Shown: positions 27,235-35,073 of the stretch, piece after piece
How the letters are laid out: each line of letters begins with the position of its first letter
Position numbering within the stretch: the first letter of the stretch is position 1
Assembly (NCBI RefSeq): GCF_934191625.1
Contig: NZ_CAKPUG010000001.1
Coordinates: 186,001-250,000, forward strand
Length of the DNA stretch: 64,000 nt
Origin: an uncultured Lactococcus sp.
GTDB taxonomy: Bacteria; Bacillota; Bacilli; Lactobacillales; Streptococcaceae
Reading direction: 5' to 3'
The notes under the pieces: model-generated
Seen by the model: only the letters and a program-made list of their open reading frames with translations
Databases searched by the model: none
What the model was told of the DNA's origin: nothing
Made by a program: the position numbers and the translations under genes

Positions 27235-28104
27235 ATGGACTATTCATGGACAGTGAAATATCTCACTGAATTTATTGGTACTGCCCTTTTGCTTATTTTG
27301 GGGAATGGTGCCGTAGCGAACGTTGAACTTAAAGGAACAAAAGCCTTTGGTCAATCTTGGTTGATTATCGCTTGGGGTTATGGACTTGGTGTAATGTTGC
27401 CAGCTGTAGCTTTAGGTAATGTTACAGCACAAATCAACCCAGCCTTTACACTTGGACTTGCAGCATCAGGATTTTTCCCTTGGGCACAAGTGCCATTCTA
27501 TATTCTTGCTCAACTTCTTGGAGCAATGTTTGGTCAGTTGATCGTTGTAATGGTTTATCGCCCTTACTATCTTAAAACAGAAAATCCAAATGCTATTTTA
27601 GGAACTTTCTCAACAATTGATAACGTTGATGATGGTACAATCACTACACATACAGGCGCCTTGGTTAATGGTTTCTTGAACGAGTTTGTTGGATCATTCG
27701 TTCTCTTCTTTGGAGCGATGGGCTTAACAAAACTTTATCGTGGCGTTGAATCAATCAACTGGATGACAAACTACGCTTCTCAACAAGGTGCAGATGTAAC
27801 TAGCGCTGATGTTACTGGACAAATCGCAGCTTCAGTATCAGGTGCAGCTTCATCAGCAGCTATTAGTCACGTTGTTCTTGGTTTCCTTGTCCTTGTATTG
27901 GTTGCATCACTTGGAGGACCTACAGGCCCTGGTTTGAACCCAGCACGTGACCTTGGTCCACGTATCTTGCACTCACTTTTACCAAAATCAATTTTAGGTG
28001 AAAATAAAGGGGACAGTAAATGGTGGTATTCATGGGTTCCTGTTACAGCACCTATCCTTGCAGCACTTGCCGCTGTCGCTTTGTTCAAAATCATGTATCT
28101 ATAA
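27235..28104 (+). CDS. glpF: Aquaglyceroporin / glycerol facilitator (Gla type)
   Basis: A MIP-family channel for glycerol and water. The 289 residues have six membrane helices and both pore signatures (AQINPAFTLG and GLNPARDLGPR). The length and the long loop around residues 120-200 match the L. lactis heteroaquaporin Gla, also 289 residues and also near pepX. The frame is open from TTG 27223, but the ATG at 27235 directly follows GGAGGA and gives the MDYSWTVKYLTEF start. A hairpin and a strong terminator follow. Confidence 0.93.
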   Translation: MDYSWTVKYLTEFIGTALLLILGNGAVANVELKGTKAFGQSWLIIAWGYGLGVMLPAVALGNVTAQINPAFTLGLAASGFFPWAQVPFYILAQLLGAMFGQLIVVMVYRPYYLKTENPNAILGTFSTIDNVDDGTITTHTGALVNGFLNEFVGSFVLFFGAMGLTKLYRGVESINWMTNYASQQGADVTSADVTGQIAASVSGAASSAAISHVVLGFLVLVLVASLGGPTGPGLNPARDLGPRILHSLLPKSILGENKGDSKWWYSWVPVTAPILAALAAVALFKIMYL

Positions 28105-28116
28105 TTTTTAGACGTG

Positions 28117-28151
28117 TCTAACAGTTAATGGCTTCAGCCATAAATGTTAGA
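28117..28151 (+). other. Two-part hairpin after glpF
   Basis: TCTAACA (28117-28123) pairs with TGTTAGA (28145-28151) around an inner ATGGC/GCCAT hairpin. It precedes the true terminator and may protect the mRNA 3' end. Confidence 0.5.
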
Positions 28152-28159
28152 AGCGTATT

Positions 28160-28193
28160 AACCCTCATCGAAAGATGAGGGTTTTATTATTTT
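28160..28193 (+). terminator. Terminator of glpF
   Basis: A perfect 10-bp stem (28160-28169 with 28174-28183) with a GAAA tetraloop and a T-rich tail. Confidence 0.85.
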
Positions 28194-28261
28194 AAAAGTG
28201 GATATTAAAAATTTGTAAAGCTACTTTAAAATTAATTTGATAGAATAAATTCATAGTCAAA

Positions 28262-28560
28262 AACAAAGAAAGCGACTAGGAGAGTAAGAGTGAAAGTTAG
28301 CACAGGGAGCTTGCAGCTAGTGAGAGCAAGACTAACGGAAACTTTGAAAATGGCCTAGAAATCGCGTAACAGTGAGTTTACATCCTAAATAAACTGTTAA
28401 CGGAGTGGTTCTCGTTATTGAACACATTATTTTTGGGGCAGTCTTGCTTGTCACAAAGATAATTAGCAAGACGTAAGGCATCCTTTTTGGTATTTTACGT
28501 GAAATTAGAATGGTACCACGATAATTCGTTTCTATTTGTAGAGGCGGATTATTTTTTTAT
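28262..28560 (+). promoter_or_regulatory. T-box riboswitch, methionine-specific
   Basis: A tRNA-sensing leader upstream of metQNI. Stem I closes with GCGA-CTAGG (28272-28280) against CCTAG-AAA-TCGC (28354-28365). The AGTA bulge lies at 28283-28286. The specifier loop reads GAAAATGG with the codon ATG at 28350-28352, so it should bind tRNA-Met. The T-box bulge TGGTACC (28511-28517) offers UGGU to the tRNA end with discriminator A. A terminator stem (28521-28552) and a T-run follow. Uncharged tRNA-Met should allow readthrough, raising methionine uptake. A likely -10 (TAGAAT, extended TGA) is at 28241-28246. Confidence 0.93.
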
Positions 28561-28601
28561 TTTTGACTACACTGTTATTGTCAATAAAGGGGAGACTTAT
28601 T

Positions 28602-29453
28602 ATGAAAAAGAAAACAAGAAACAAAATTATTGCTGTTATAGCACTCGTCGTTGTCGTACTTATCGGTTATTTTTCATTCTTTAAGAAGGATGTTGCTGAG
28701 GACAAAACCGTAAAGGTTGGTATTATGTCTGGTTCAAAAGAAAGTACTGAAATTTGGGATTCAGTAGCTAAGACGGCAAAGGATCAATACGGTATTAATC
28801 TAAAATTTGTACGCTTTACGGACTATAATCAACCTAACACAGCCTTAGTTAACGGTGATGTGGACATTAATGCATTCCAACATTATGCTTTTCTTAAAGA
28901 ATGGAATGATGCTAATGATGCTGATTTACAACCTATTGGTGATATCTTAATTTCACCAATTCGCCTATACTCGAAGAAACACACAGATGTGAAAGAAATT
29001 CCTAACAAAGGAACAATTGCAGTACCAAATGATACATCTAATGAAAGTCGCGCCCTTTACGTTTTAGAAGGTGCTGGTTTGATTAAGTTAGATACTAAAG
29101 CTGGTGCCTTGGCCACAATTAAAGATATTACTGAAAATCCAAAAGATTTAACGATTAAAGAATTGGATGGATCACAAACAGCATCAGCCTTGTCTTCAGT
29201 AGATGCAGCAGTCGTAAACAACGACTTTTCTGTCCCTGCAGGATTGACAAATAAAGAAGTTATTGCAACAGAACCTTTAAATGAAAATTCAAAACAATGG
29301 TTTAATATTATCGTGGCGCGAAAAGAAGATAAAGAAAATCAACTTTATAAAGATGTCGTTAAAGCTTATCAGACCAAAGAAACAGAAGAATTGTTTGCAA
29401 AAGTATACCCTGAAAAAGGAACAATTCCTGCTTGGAATTTGGAATTGAAATAA
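28602..29453 (+). CDS. metQ: Methionine ABC transporter substrate-binding protein (no lipobox)
   Basis: The NlpA/MetQ-type binding protein for methionine. The 283-residue protein has an N-terminal hydrophobic segment (about residues 8-25) and the MetQ core (VKVGIMSGSKESTEIW, NAFQHYAFLKEW, VPNDTSNESRALYVLE). Unlike most Gram-positive MetQ proteins it has no cysteine at all, so it cannot be lipidated; the segment probably stays as a membrane anchor. The frame is open from 28563, but the ATG at 28602 follows AAAGGGGAG. First gene of metQNI under the Met T-box. Confidence 0.9.
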   Translation: MKKKTRNKIIAVIALVVVVLIGYFSFFKKDVAEDKTVKVGIMSGSKESTEIWDSVAKTAKDQYGINLKFVRFTDYNQPNTALVNGDVDINAFQHYAFLKEWNDANDADLQPIGDILISPIRLYSKKHTDVKEIPNKGTIAVPNDTSNESRALYVLEGAGLIKLDTKAGALATIKDITENPKDLTIKELDGSQTASALSSVDAAVVNNDFSVPAGLTNKEVIATEPLNENSKQWFNIIVARKEDKENQLYKDVVKAYQTKETEELFAKVYPEKGTIPAWNLELK

Positions 29454-29474
29454 TCACAAATAATGGAGAAGAAG

Positions 29475-30551
29475 ATGGCAATTATTGAACTAAATAATAT
29501 CAGAGTTTCCTATGAGACCAAGAAAAATAAGGTGGATGCAGTCAAAGATACAACGATTCATATCGAAAAAGGTGATATTTTTGGAATTATCGGCTACTCA
29601 GGTGCTGGCAAGTCAACGATTGTCCGTACGATTAATCTTCTGCAAAAACCAAGTGCTGGGGAGGTGAAAGTCAACGGTAAAGTTCTTTTTAAGGCTGGCG
29701 CTGATGGTAAAGACCAGGCTAAAATTAAGCCAGCAGAGTTACGTAGAGAACGTCAAAAAATCGGAATGATTTTCCAACATTTCAATCTGCTTAATGAAAA
29801 AACGGTTTTTGAAAATATCGAATTTGCTCTTTTACATAGCTCGTTATCTGATAAACAGAAGGAAGAAAAAATACGGGAGCTACTAAATCTCGTCAGTTTA
29901 TCAGAATTTGAAGAAAAATATCCTGCACAGTTATCAGGTGGACAAAAGCAACGTGTGGCCATTGCGCGTGCCTTAGCTAATGATCCCGAAATTTTGATCT
30001 CTGATGAAGGAACATCTGCTTTGGATCCAAAAACAACCAATCAAATTTTGGACTTACTAAAGGATCTCCAAAAACGTTTGGGTCTCACTATTGTTTTAAT
30101 TACTCATGAAATGCATGTGGTGAAAGAAATTGCCAATAAAGTTGCGGTTATGCAGAATGGTGAGGTGATTGAGCAAAATAATCTTTTAGAAATCTTCGCT
30201 CATCCGCAAGAGCAGCTCACACAACAATTCATTGACACAACATCAAATGTCTCTCGTTTCATTCATTCATTGACTGAAAATGATACATTCAGTGACCTTG
30301 CTGATGATGAAGAACTGATTTATTTGTCTTATTATGGCAATCAATCAGGAGAACCAGCCATGTCGGAAATAACACGCAAATACGATGTTTCAACGAACAT
30401 CTTCTATGGTAATGTTGAGGTTTTGCAAAATACCCGTTTTGGTTCTTTAGTCGTGTCTCTTAAAGGAACAGAAGAAAATCGTTTGGCTGCTAAAGGATAT
30501 TTAGCCCAACAAAATATTGAGTTTACAGTTTTGAAAGCGCAGGTGAAATAG
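29475..30551 (+). CDS. metN: Methionine ABC transporter ATP-binding protein
   Basis: The ATPase of the Met importer, 358 residues: Walker A GYSGAGKST, signature LSGGQKQR, Walker B EILISDEG (glycine replaces the usual proline after the glutamate), switch histidine in LITHEMH. A C-terminal NIL domain, which binds methionine and inhibits transport, covers about residues 280-358. An upstream in-frame ATG at 29463 overlaps the Shine-Dalgarno stretch, so I chose 29475. The stop abuts the metI start. Confidence 0.94.
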   Translation: MAIIELNNIRVSYETKKNKVDAVKDTTIHIEKGDIFGIIGYSGAGKSTIVRTINLLQKPSAGEVKVNGKVLFKAGADGKDQAKIKPAELRRERQKIGMIFQHFNLLNEKTVFENIEFALLHSSLSDKQKEEKIRELLNLVSLSEFEEKYPAQLSGGQKQRVAIARALANDPEILISDEGTSALDPKTTNQILDLLKDLQKRLGLTIVLITHEMHVVKEIANKVAVMQNGEVIEQNNLLEIFAHPQEQLTQQFIDTTSNVSRFIHSLTENDTFSDLADDEELIYLSYYGNQSGEPAMSEITRKYDVSTNIFYGNVEVLQNTRFGSLVVSLKGTEENRLAAKGYLAQQNIEFTVLKAQVK

Positions 30552-31247
30552 ATGACAACATGGTTTACAGAACATTTCCCAAATGTTGTAGCCTTAGGTT
30601 TACACGGTGATACAGGTTGGGTGACTTCGATTATAGAAACTCTCTTTATGGTCTTTTGGTCAGGCCTTTTTGGCGGGATTCTCGGTTTAGTATTTGGTGT
30701 CGCTCTTGTTGTGACGAATGATGGAGGTATTACGCCCCATCGTGCTCTTTACTCTTTTTTAGATAAGTTTACATCCATTTTCCGTGCAGTTCCTTTTATC
30801 GTTTTACTCGCTATCATTGCCCCCGTCACTCAAAAAATTGTGGGCACACAGATTGGGACAACAGCGGCTTTAGTGCCTTTAACTCTCGGCGTCTTTCCTT
30901 TTTATGCACGTCAAGTCCAAGTTGCCTTAGAGAGTGTAAATAAAGGAACAGTCGAAGCAGCGCAGACTGTGGGTGCTAATTTCTGGGATATCGTCTTTAC
31001 AGTCTATCTTCGTGAAGAACTCGGTAGTTTAATTCGAGTATCGACAGTAACAATTATCTCTCTGATTGGTTTAACAGCTATGGCGGGGGCTATTGGGGCA
31101 GGAGGTCTAGGAAATACGGCCATTGCTTACGGTTACAATCGCTTTTCAAATGATGTGACTTTCTTGGCAACCCTACTTATTCTTGTTTTGGTACTTTTCG
31201 TTCAGGTCATCGGTGATACATGGGCAAAAAGCGTGACACACAAATAA
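30552..31247 (+). CDS. metI: Methionine ABC transporter permease
   Basis: The membrane subunit of the importer, 231 residues with five or six helices. The coupling stretch EAAQTVGANFWDIVFTVYL near residue 135 is the EAA loop that contacts MetN. The ATG follows the metN stop without a gap, which indicates translational coupling. The order metQ-metN-metI is complete. Confidence 0.94.
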   Translation: MTTWFTEHFPNVVALGLHGDTGWVTSIIETLFMVFWSGLFGGILGLVFGVALVVTNDGGITPHRALYSFLDKFTSIFRAVPFIVLLAIIAPVTQKIVGTQIGTTAALVPLTLGVFPFYARQVQVALESVNKGTVEAAQTVGANFWDIVFTVYLREELGSLIRVSTVTIISLIGLTAMAGAIGAGGLGNTAIAYGYNRFSNDVTFLATLLILVLVLFVQVIGDTWAKSVTHK

Positions 31248-31267
31248 CGTAAACTGGGAGATAGTGC

Positions 31268-32689
31268 ATGAAGATTGATTTTAAAAGTGAAGTAGCAAAA
31301 CGTAAAGAGATGTTTTTACAAGACTTAATTGCGTTGTTAAAAATAAATTCTGAACGAAATGATGCAGAGTCCGATGGAGAATTTCCTTTTGGTCCGGGAC
31401 CTAGTCTGGCTATGCTAGAGTTTCTAAAGATTGCCCAAAAAGATGGTTTCAAAACTGTTAATATTGACAATTATGTGGGTGAGGTACATTATGGTCAAGG
31501 AGAAGAAACATTAGGTGTTTTTGTACATGCTGATGTTGTTCCAGCAGGTCAAGGCTGGACAAATCCTCCATATGAACCAACACTTAGAGACGGCCGACTG
31601 TATGCTCGCGGCGTTCTAGATAATAAGGGACCAGCGCTTGCTACTTATTATGCTCTGAAAATTTTAAAAGAGATCGGTGCCCCCTTCTATAAAAAAGTAA
31701 ACTTTATTATTGGAACAGATGAAGAGAGTGGCTGGAGGGATATGGCTTATTACCTTCCCAAAGCACAATTACCAGATTTTGGCTTCTCGCCAGATGCCCG
31801 CTTTCCGGTAGTTAATGGAGAAAAAAGTAATCTTACTGAGTATTTGCACTTTGGTCATGAAAATTCAGGTGAGTTTGTTCTTCATGACTTTAGGAGTGGG
31901 GTACAAGAAAACTGCGTGCCGGAGGAGGCTCAGGCTTTGCTTACAAGTCCTCTTGATTTGAAAGCTGATTTTGAAAAATTTCTGACGAATTATAATTTGG
32001 AAGGAAGATTTGCGAAAACAGGAGTAAAAACTTCCTTACAAATTAAAGGTAAATCAGCACACAGTTCCACACCAGAAATTGGAGAAAATGCTGCAACATA
32101 TTTAGCCAAATTTCTCTCCGGATACGATTTTGGAGCAGAGGCAAAAAAGTTTTTAGAAGTTGCTGGACAGAAGCTTCACAAAGATTTTGAAGGAAAAAAT
32201 ATAGGAATTGCTTATGAAGATGAGGATATGGGTAAACTGTCGGTCAATCCCTCTGTCTTTCTCTTTGAAGAAGTTGGACAAGAAAACAAGATTGCACTCA
32301 ATATCCGCCATCCTAAAGGTTTGACAGAGCTGGATATTAAAGAAAGACTTAGTAAGCATTTGGCAGCCTTTATTCAAAAAGTAAGCATTAGCACGCTCAT
32401 TAACTACCAACCGCATTATCTTTCGCCTGATGATCCATTGGTGCAAGTGCTCTTGAGTACGTATCGCCAACATACGGGTGATGATAGTCCACCACAAACA
32501 GTAGGTGGTGGAACTTACGGACGTTTAATGAGACGCGGTGTGGCGTATGGGGCTCTTTTTCCTAACTCTGAATTTACCATGCATCAAACAGATGAGTATA
32601 TAGAACTCGAAGAGCTTTACAAAGCTATCGAAATTTATGCAGATGCTATTTATCGTTTGGTTTGTGTAAATGTGGAGAAAAACGCCTAG
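31268..32689 (+). CDS. pepV: M20-family dipeptidase (PepV-like)
   Basis: A two-zinc dipeptidase of 473 residues that cleaves a broad range of dipeptides in the cytoplasm. Metal ligands and catalytic acids lie in GVFVHADVVPAGQGW, GVLDNKGPALAT, GTDEESGWRD and SPDARFPVVNGEK, and the last histidine in EFTMHQTDEYIEL. The central lid domain with KGKSAHSSTPE is present. It follows metI by 20 bases and may be cotranscribed, fitting methionine recovery from peptides. The assignment to PepV rather than another M20 peptidase is by layout. Confidence 0.88.
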   Translation: MKIDFKSEVAKRKEMFLQDLIALLKINSERNDAESDGEFPFGPGPSLAMLEFLKIAQKDGFKTVNIDNYVGEVHYGQGEETLGVFVHADVVPAGQGWTNPPYEPTLRDGRLYARGVLDNKGPALATYYALKILKEIGAPFYKKVNFIIGTDEESGWRDMAYYLPKAQLPDFGFSPDARFPVVNGEKSNLTEYLHFGHENSGEFVLHDFRSGVQENCVPEEAQALLTSPLDLKADFEKFLTNYNLEGRFAKTGVKTSLQIKGKSAHSSTPEIGENAATYLAKFLSGYDFGAEAKKFLEVAGQKLHKDFEGKNIGIAYEDEDMGKLSVNPSVFLFEEVGQENKIALNIRHPKGLTELDIKERLSKHLAAFIQKVSISTLINYQPHYLSPDDPLVQVLLSTYRQHTGDDSPPQTVGGGTYGRLMRRGVAYGALFPNSEFTMHQTDEYIELEELYKAIEIYADAIYRLVCVNVEKNA

Positions 32690-32787
32690 ACACCAATATT
32701 TTTTAGGAAAAAAATATTGCAAAAAGCCTAAAAAGATGATTAAATAGTAAAAGTAGCACAGAGTTAACAAAGTCATCAGGAGGAAGC

Positions 32788-33075
32788 ATGGAAAATAGAA
32801 TTCGTGAATTTAGACAAGCTCAAAAACTTTCTCAGGAAGATTTGGCGCGCATCGCTCATGTGAGTCGACAAACCATTAATGCTATTGAAAATGATAAATA
32901 CGATCCCGAGCTTCTGCTTGCTTTTAAATTAGCGGAGATTCTGGGAACTAAAGTAGATGATCTCTTTATTTTTCAGCTCAGTCATGTGAAGAAAAAAGAA
33001 GAAGATGTCTTCTGGTGTGAAAAATATCAATGTGTCCTTTGGAAACGTGCTGATGTTGAAAAAAGAGCAAACTAA
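32788..33075 (+). CDS. XRE-family transcription regulator
   Basis: A 95-residue protein with a single helix-turn-helix in the first 60 residues (LSQEDLARIAHVSRQTINAI) followed by a short tail with two cysteines (WCEKYQCVLW). This size is typical of the small YozG/YgzD-like XRE regulators. The ATG has an AGGAGG site. It stands alone with its own terminator; the target is unknown. No toxin partner is seen next to it. Confidence 0.85.
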   Translation: MENRIREFRQAQKLSQEDLARIAHVSRQTINAIENDKYDPELLLAFKLAEILGTKVDDLFIFQLSHVKKKEEDVFWCEKYQCVLWKRADVEKRAN

Positions 33076-33090
33076 ATCATAAAATAAAAT

Positions 33091-33136
33091 AAAAAGCCTA
33101 GTCAATAGTGTATAATTGACCTATAGGCTTTTTTTA
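33091..33136 (+). terminator. Terminator after the XRE gene
   Basis: AAGCCTA (33094-33100) pairs with TAGGCTT (33124-33130), with an inner GTCAAT/ATTGAC stem and a 3-base bulge; seven T follow. Confidence 0.82.
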
Positions 33137-33242
33137 ATACCGCGTTAGGTTTACACGTGCTGTGAAACCAAAAAGGGAGAAATAAAGTTCCCGCAATCAA
33201 TACTTTTTAATTAATGCTAAAGAAATTTCAAGGAGTGCAAAA

Positions 33243-34148
33243 ATGAACATCAAACAGCTTCGTTATGTTGTAGCTATTGCTAACAGTGGAACTTTTCGTG
33301 AGGCGAGCGAGCAACTCTTTGTGAGTCAGCCTTCTATGTCAATTGCGGTCAAGGATTTGGAGCAAGAACTTAATTTCCAAATATTTGAACGGACAAACAC
33401 AGGAGCTAGCTTAACTATTGAAGGTGAACGTTTCTATGAACAAGCGCAAGGGATTTTACGAGACTTTGAAGCTTTTGAATCAAAATACGCCAAGCCTAAA
33501 GAAGCTGAACGTCATTTTTCAGTTGCAAGTCAACACTATGATTTTCTTGCACCTGTAGGTGTTGAATTTTCAAAGAAAAATCCTGAAATCAAAAATTTCC
33601 GTGTGTTTGAGTCCACAACTTATAATATTTTACAAGAGGTGGCTCAAGGTCATAGTGAGCTTGGTGTGGTATATTTAAACAAACATAATCGTTCGGGTAT
33701 CTTACGAATGTTAGATAAACTGGAGCTAGATTATGAAGAACTTTTTATTTCACAAACTCATATTTATTTGCGTAAAAATCATCCTTTGACACGTAAGAAA
33801 AGTATCAAAACAAGTGATTTGAAAGCTTTGGATCGTGTACGTTTTACTCAAGAAAACGAACAATTCCTTTACTATTCAGAGGATTTGGTAGAAACTTTTG
33901 AAAATACATTTATTTATAATGTGACTGATCGTGCAACTTTGAATGGTATCTTAGAGCGTACAGATGCTTATGCCACAGGGTTAGGATTTATTGACAAGGA
34001 AAGTGTACACAATGTCACAGTTATCCCGATGGATGGAGATAATGTAAACAGCTTGATTTTGGTTAAACAAAAAGGACAGTTGTTAACAGATGCAGCCAAG
34101 TCTTACAAGCGCAGTTTGGAAGTTTATTTTGAGAATTATAAGTTTTAG
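33243..34148 (+). CDS. LysR-family regulator (CmbR-like)
   Basis: A 301-residue LysR regulator with the N-terminal helix-turn-helix (SGTFREASEQLFVSQPSMS) and a C-terminal effector domain. The start MNIKQLRYVVAIANSGTF and the length resemble CmbR/FhuR of lactococci, the activator of sulfur amino acid genes, and the met operon lies just upstream; this link is inference. The ATG has a CAAGGAG site. Its neighbour gpmA is transcribed in the same direction but has its own upstream gap, so the two are not clearly an operon. Confidence 0.85.
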   Translation: MNIKQLRYVVAIANSGTFREASEQLFVSQPSMSIAVKDLEQELNFQIFERTNTGASLTIEGERFYEQAQGILRDFEAFESKYAKPKEAERHFSVASQHYDFLAPVGVEFSKKNPEIKNFRVFESTTYNILQEVAQGHSELGVVYLNKHNRSGILRMLDKLELDYEELFISQTHIYLRKNHPLTRKKSIKTSDLKALDRVRFTQENEQFLYYSEDLVETFENTFIYNVTDRATLNGILERTDAYATGLGFIDKESVHNVTVIPMDGDNVNSLILVKQKGQLLTDAAKSYKRSLEVYFENYKF

Positions 34149-34245
34149 ACAACATGCAGTCTAGGCTAGAAAAAATATGAAAATTAGTGTAAAATAGAGC
34201 AGTATACAATTTTTGTAAAACATTTAACATAGGAGAACTCACATA

Positions 34246-34947
34246 ATGGTAAAATTAGTTTTTGCGCGTCACGGTGAATCAGAATGGAACTTGGCTAACC
34301 TTTTCACAGGTTGGGCTGATGTAGACCTTTCAGAAAACGGAACACAACAAGCAATTGATGCTGGTAAACTCATCAAAGCAGCAGGTATCGAATTTGATAT
34401 CGCTTATACTTCTGTATTGAAACGTGCGATCAAAACTACAAACTATGCGCTTGAATATTCTGACCAACTTTGGGTACCAGTTGTTAAAACTTGGCGCTTG
34501 AACGAACGTCACTACGGTGGTTTGACTGGCTTGAACAAAGCTGACGCTGCTGCGAAACATGGTGATGAACAAGTTCACATCTGGCGTCGTTCATATGACG
34601 TATTGCCACCAGCGATGCCACGTGATGATGAGTATTCAGCACACGCTGACCGTCGTTATGCTAACCTTGAAGACAGTCTCATCCCTGATGCTGAAAACCT
34701 CAAAGTTACACTTGAACGTTCATTGCCATTCTGGGAAGATCAAATCGCTCCAGCATTGAAAGATGGTAAAAACGTATTCGTTGGTGCGCACGGTAACTCA
34801 ATCCGCGCATTGGTAAAACATATCAAACAACTTTCAGATGATGAAATCATGGATGTTGAAATCCCTAACTTCCCACCACTTGTGTTCGAATTTGATGACA
34901 ATTTGAACCTTGTTAAGGAATACTACCTTGCTCCAAAACAAGCGTAA
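34246..34947 (+). CDS. gpmA: Phosphoglycerate mutase, 2,3-bisphosphoglycerate-dependent
   Basis: The glycolytic enzyme that moves the phosphate of 3-phosphoglycerate to C2. The 233 residues show the phosphohistidine motif ARHGESEWN, the YGGLTGLNK stretch and the second histidine in [13 protein letters not shown]. Codon use is strongly biased, as expected for a highly expressed glycolytic gene. ATG with an AGGAGA site. Confidence 0.97.
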   Translation: MVKLVFARHGESEWNLANLFTGWADVDLSENGTQQAIDAGKLIKAAGIEFDIAYTSVLKRAIKTTNYALEYSDQLWVPVVKTWRLNERHYGGLTGLNKADAAAKHGDEQVHIWRRSYDVLPPAMPRDDEYSAHADRRYANLEDSLIPDAENLKVTLERSLPFWEDQIAPALKDGKNVFVGAHGNSIRALVKHIKQLSDDEIMDVEIPNFPPLVFEFDDNLNLVKEYYLAPKQA

Positions 34948-34957
34948 TTAATATGAT

Positions 34958-34985
34958 AAAACCTGCATAAAGCGGGTTTTTTCTT
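34958..34985 (+). terminator. Terminator of gpmA
   Basis: A 9-bp stem (34958-34966 with 34972-34980, one T-G pair) with an ATAAA loop and a T-run. Confidence 0.82.
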
Positions 34986-35073
34986 TTCTTTAAAAAATGT
35001 AAGGTAAAATACAGCTTAATGTGGTAAAATGTTTAGGTATAAATATGACGAGTTAAAATTAGGATAGGGTTCC

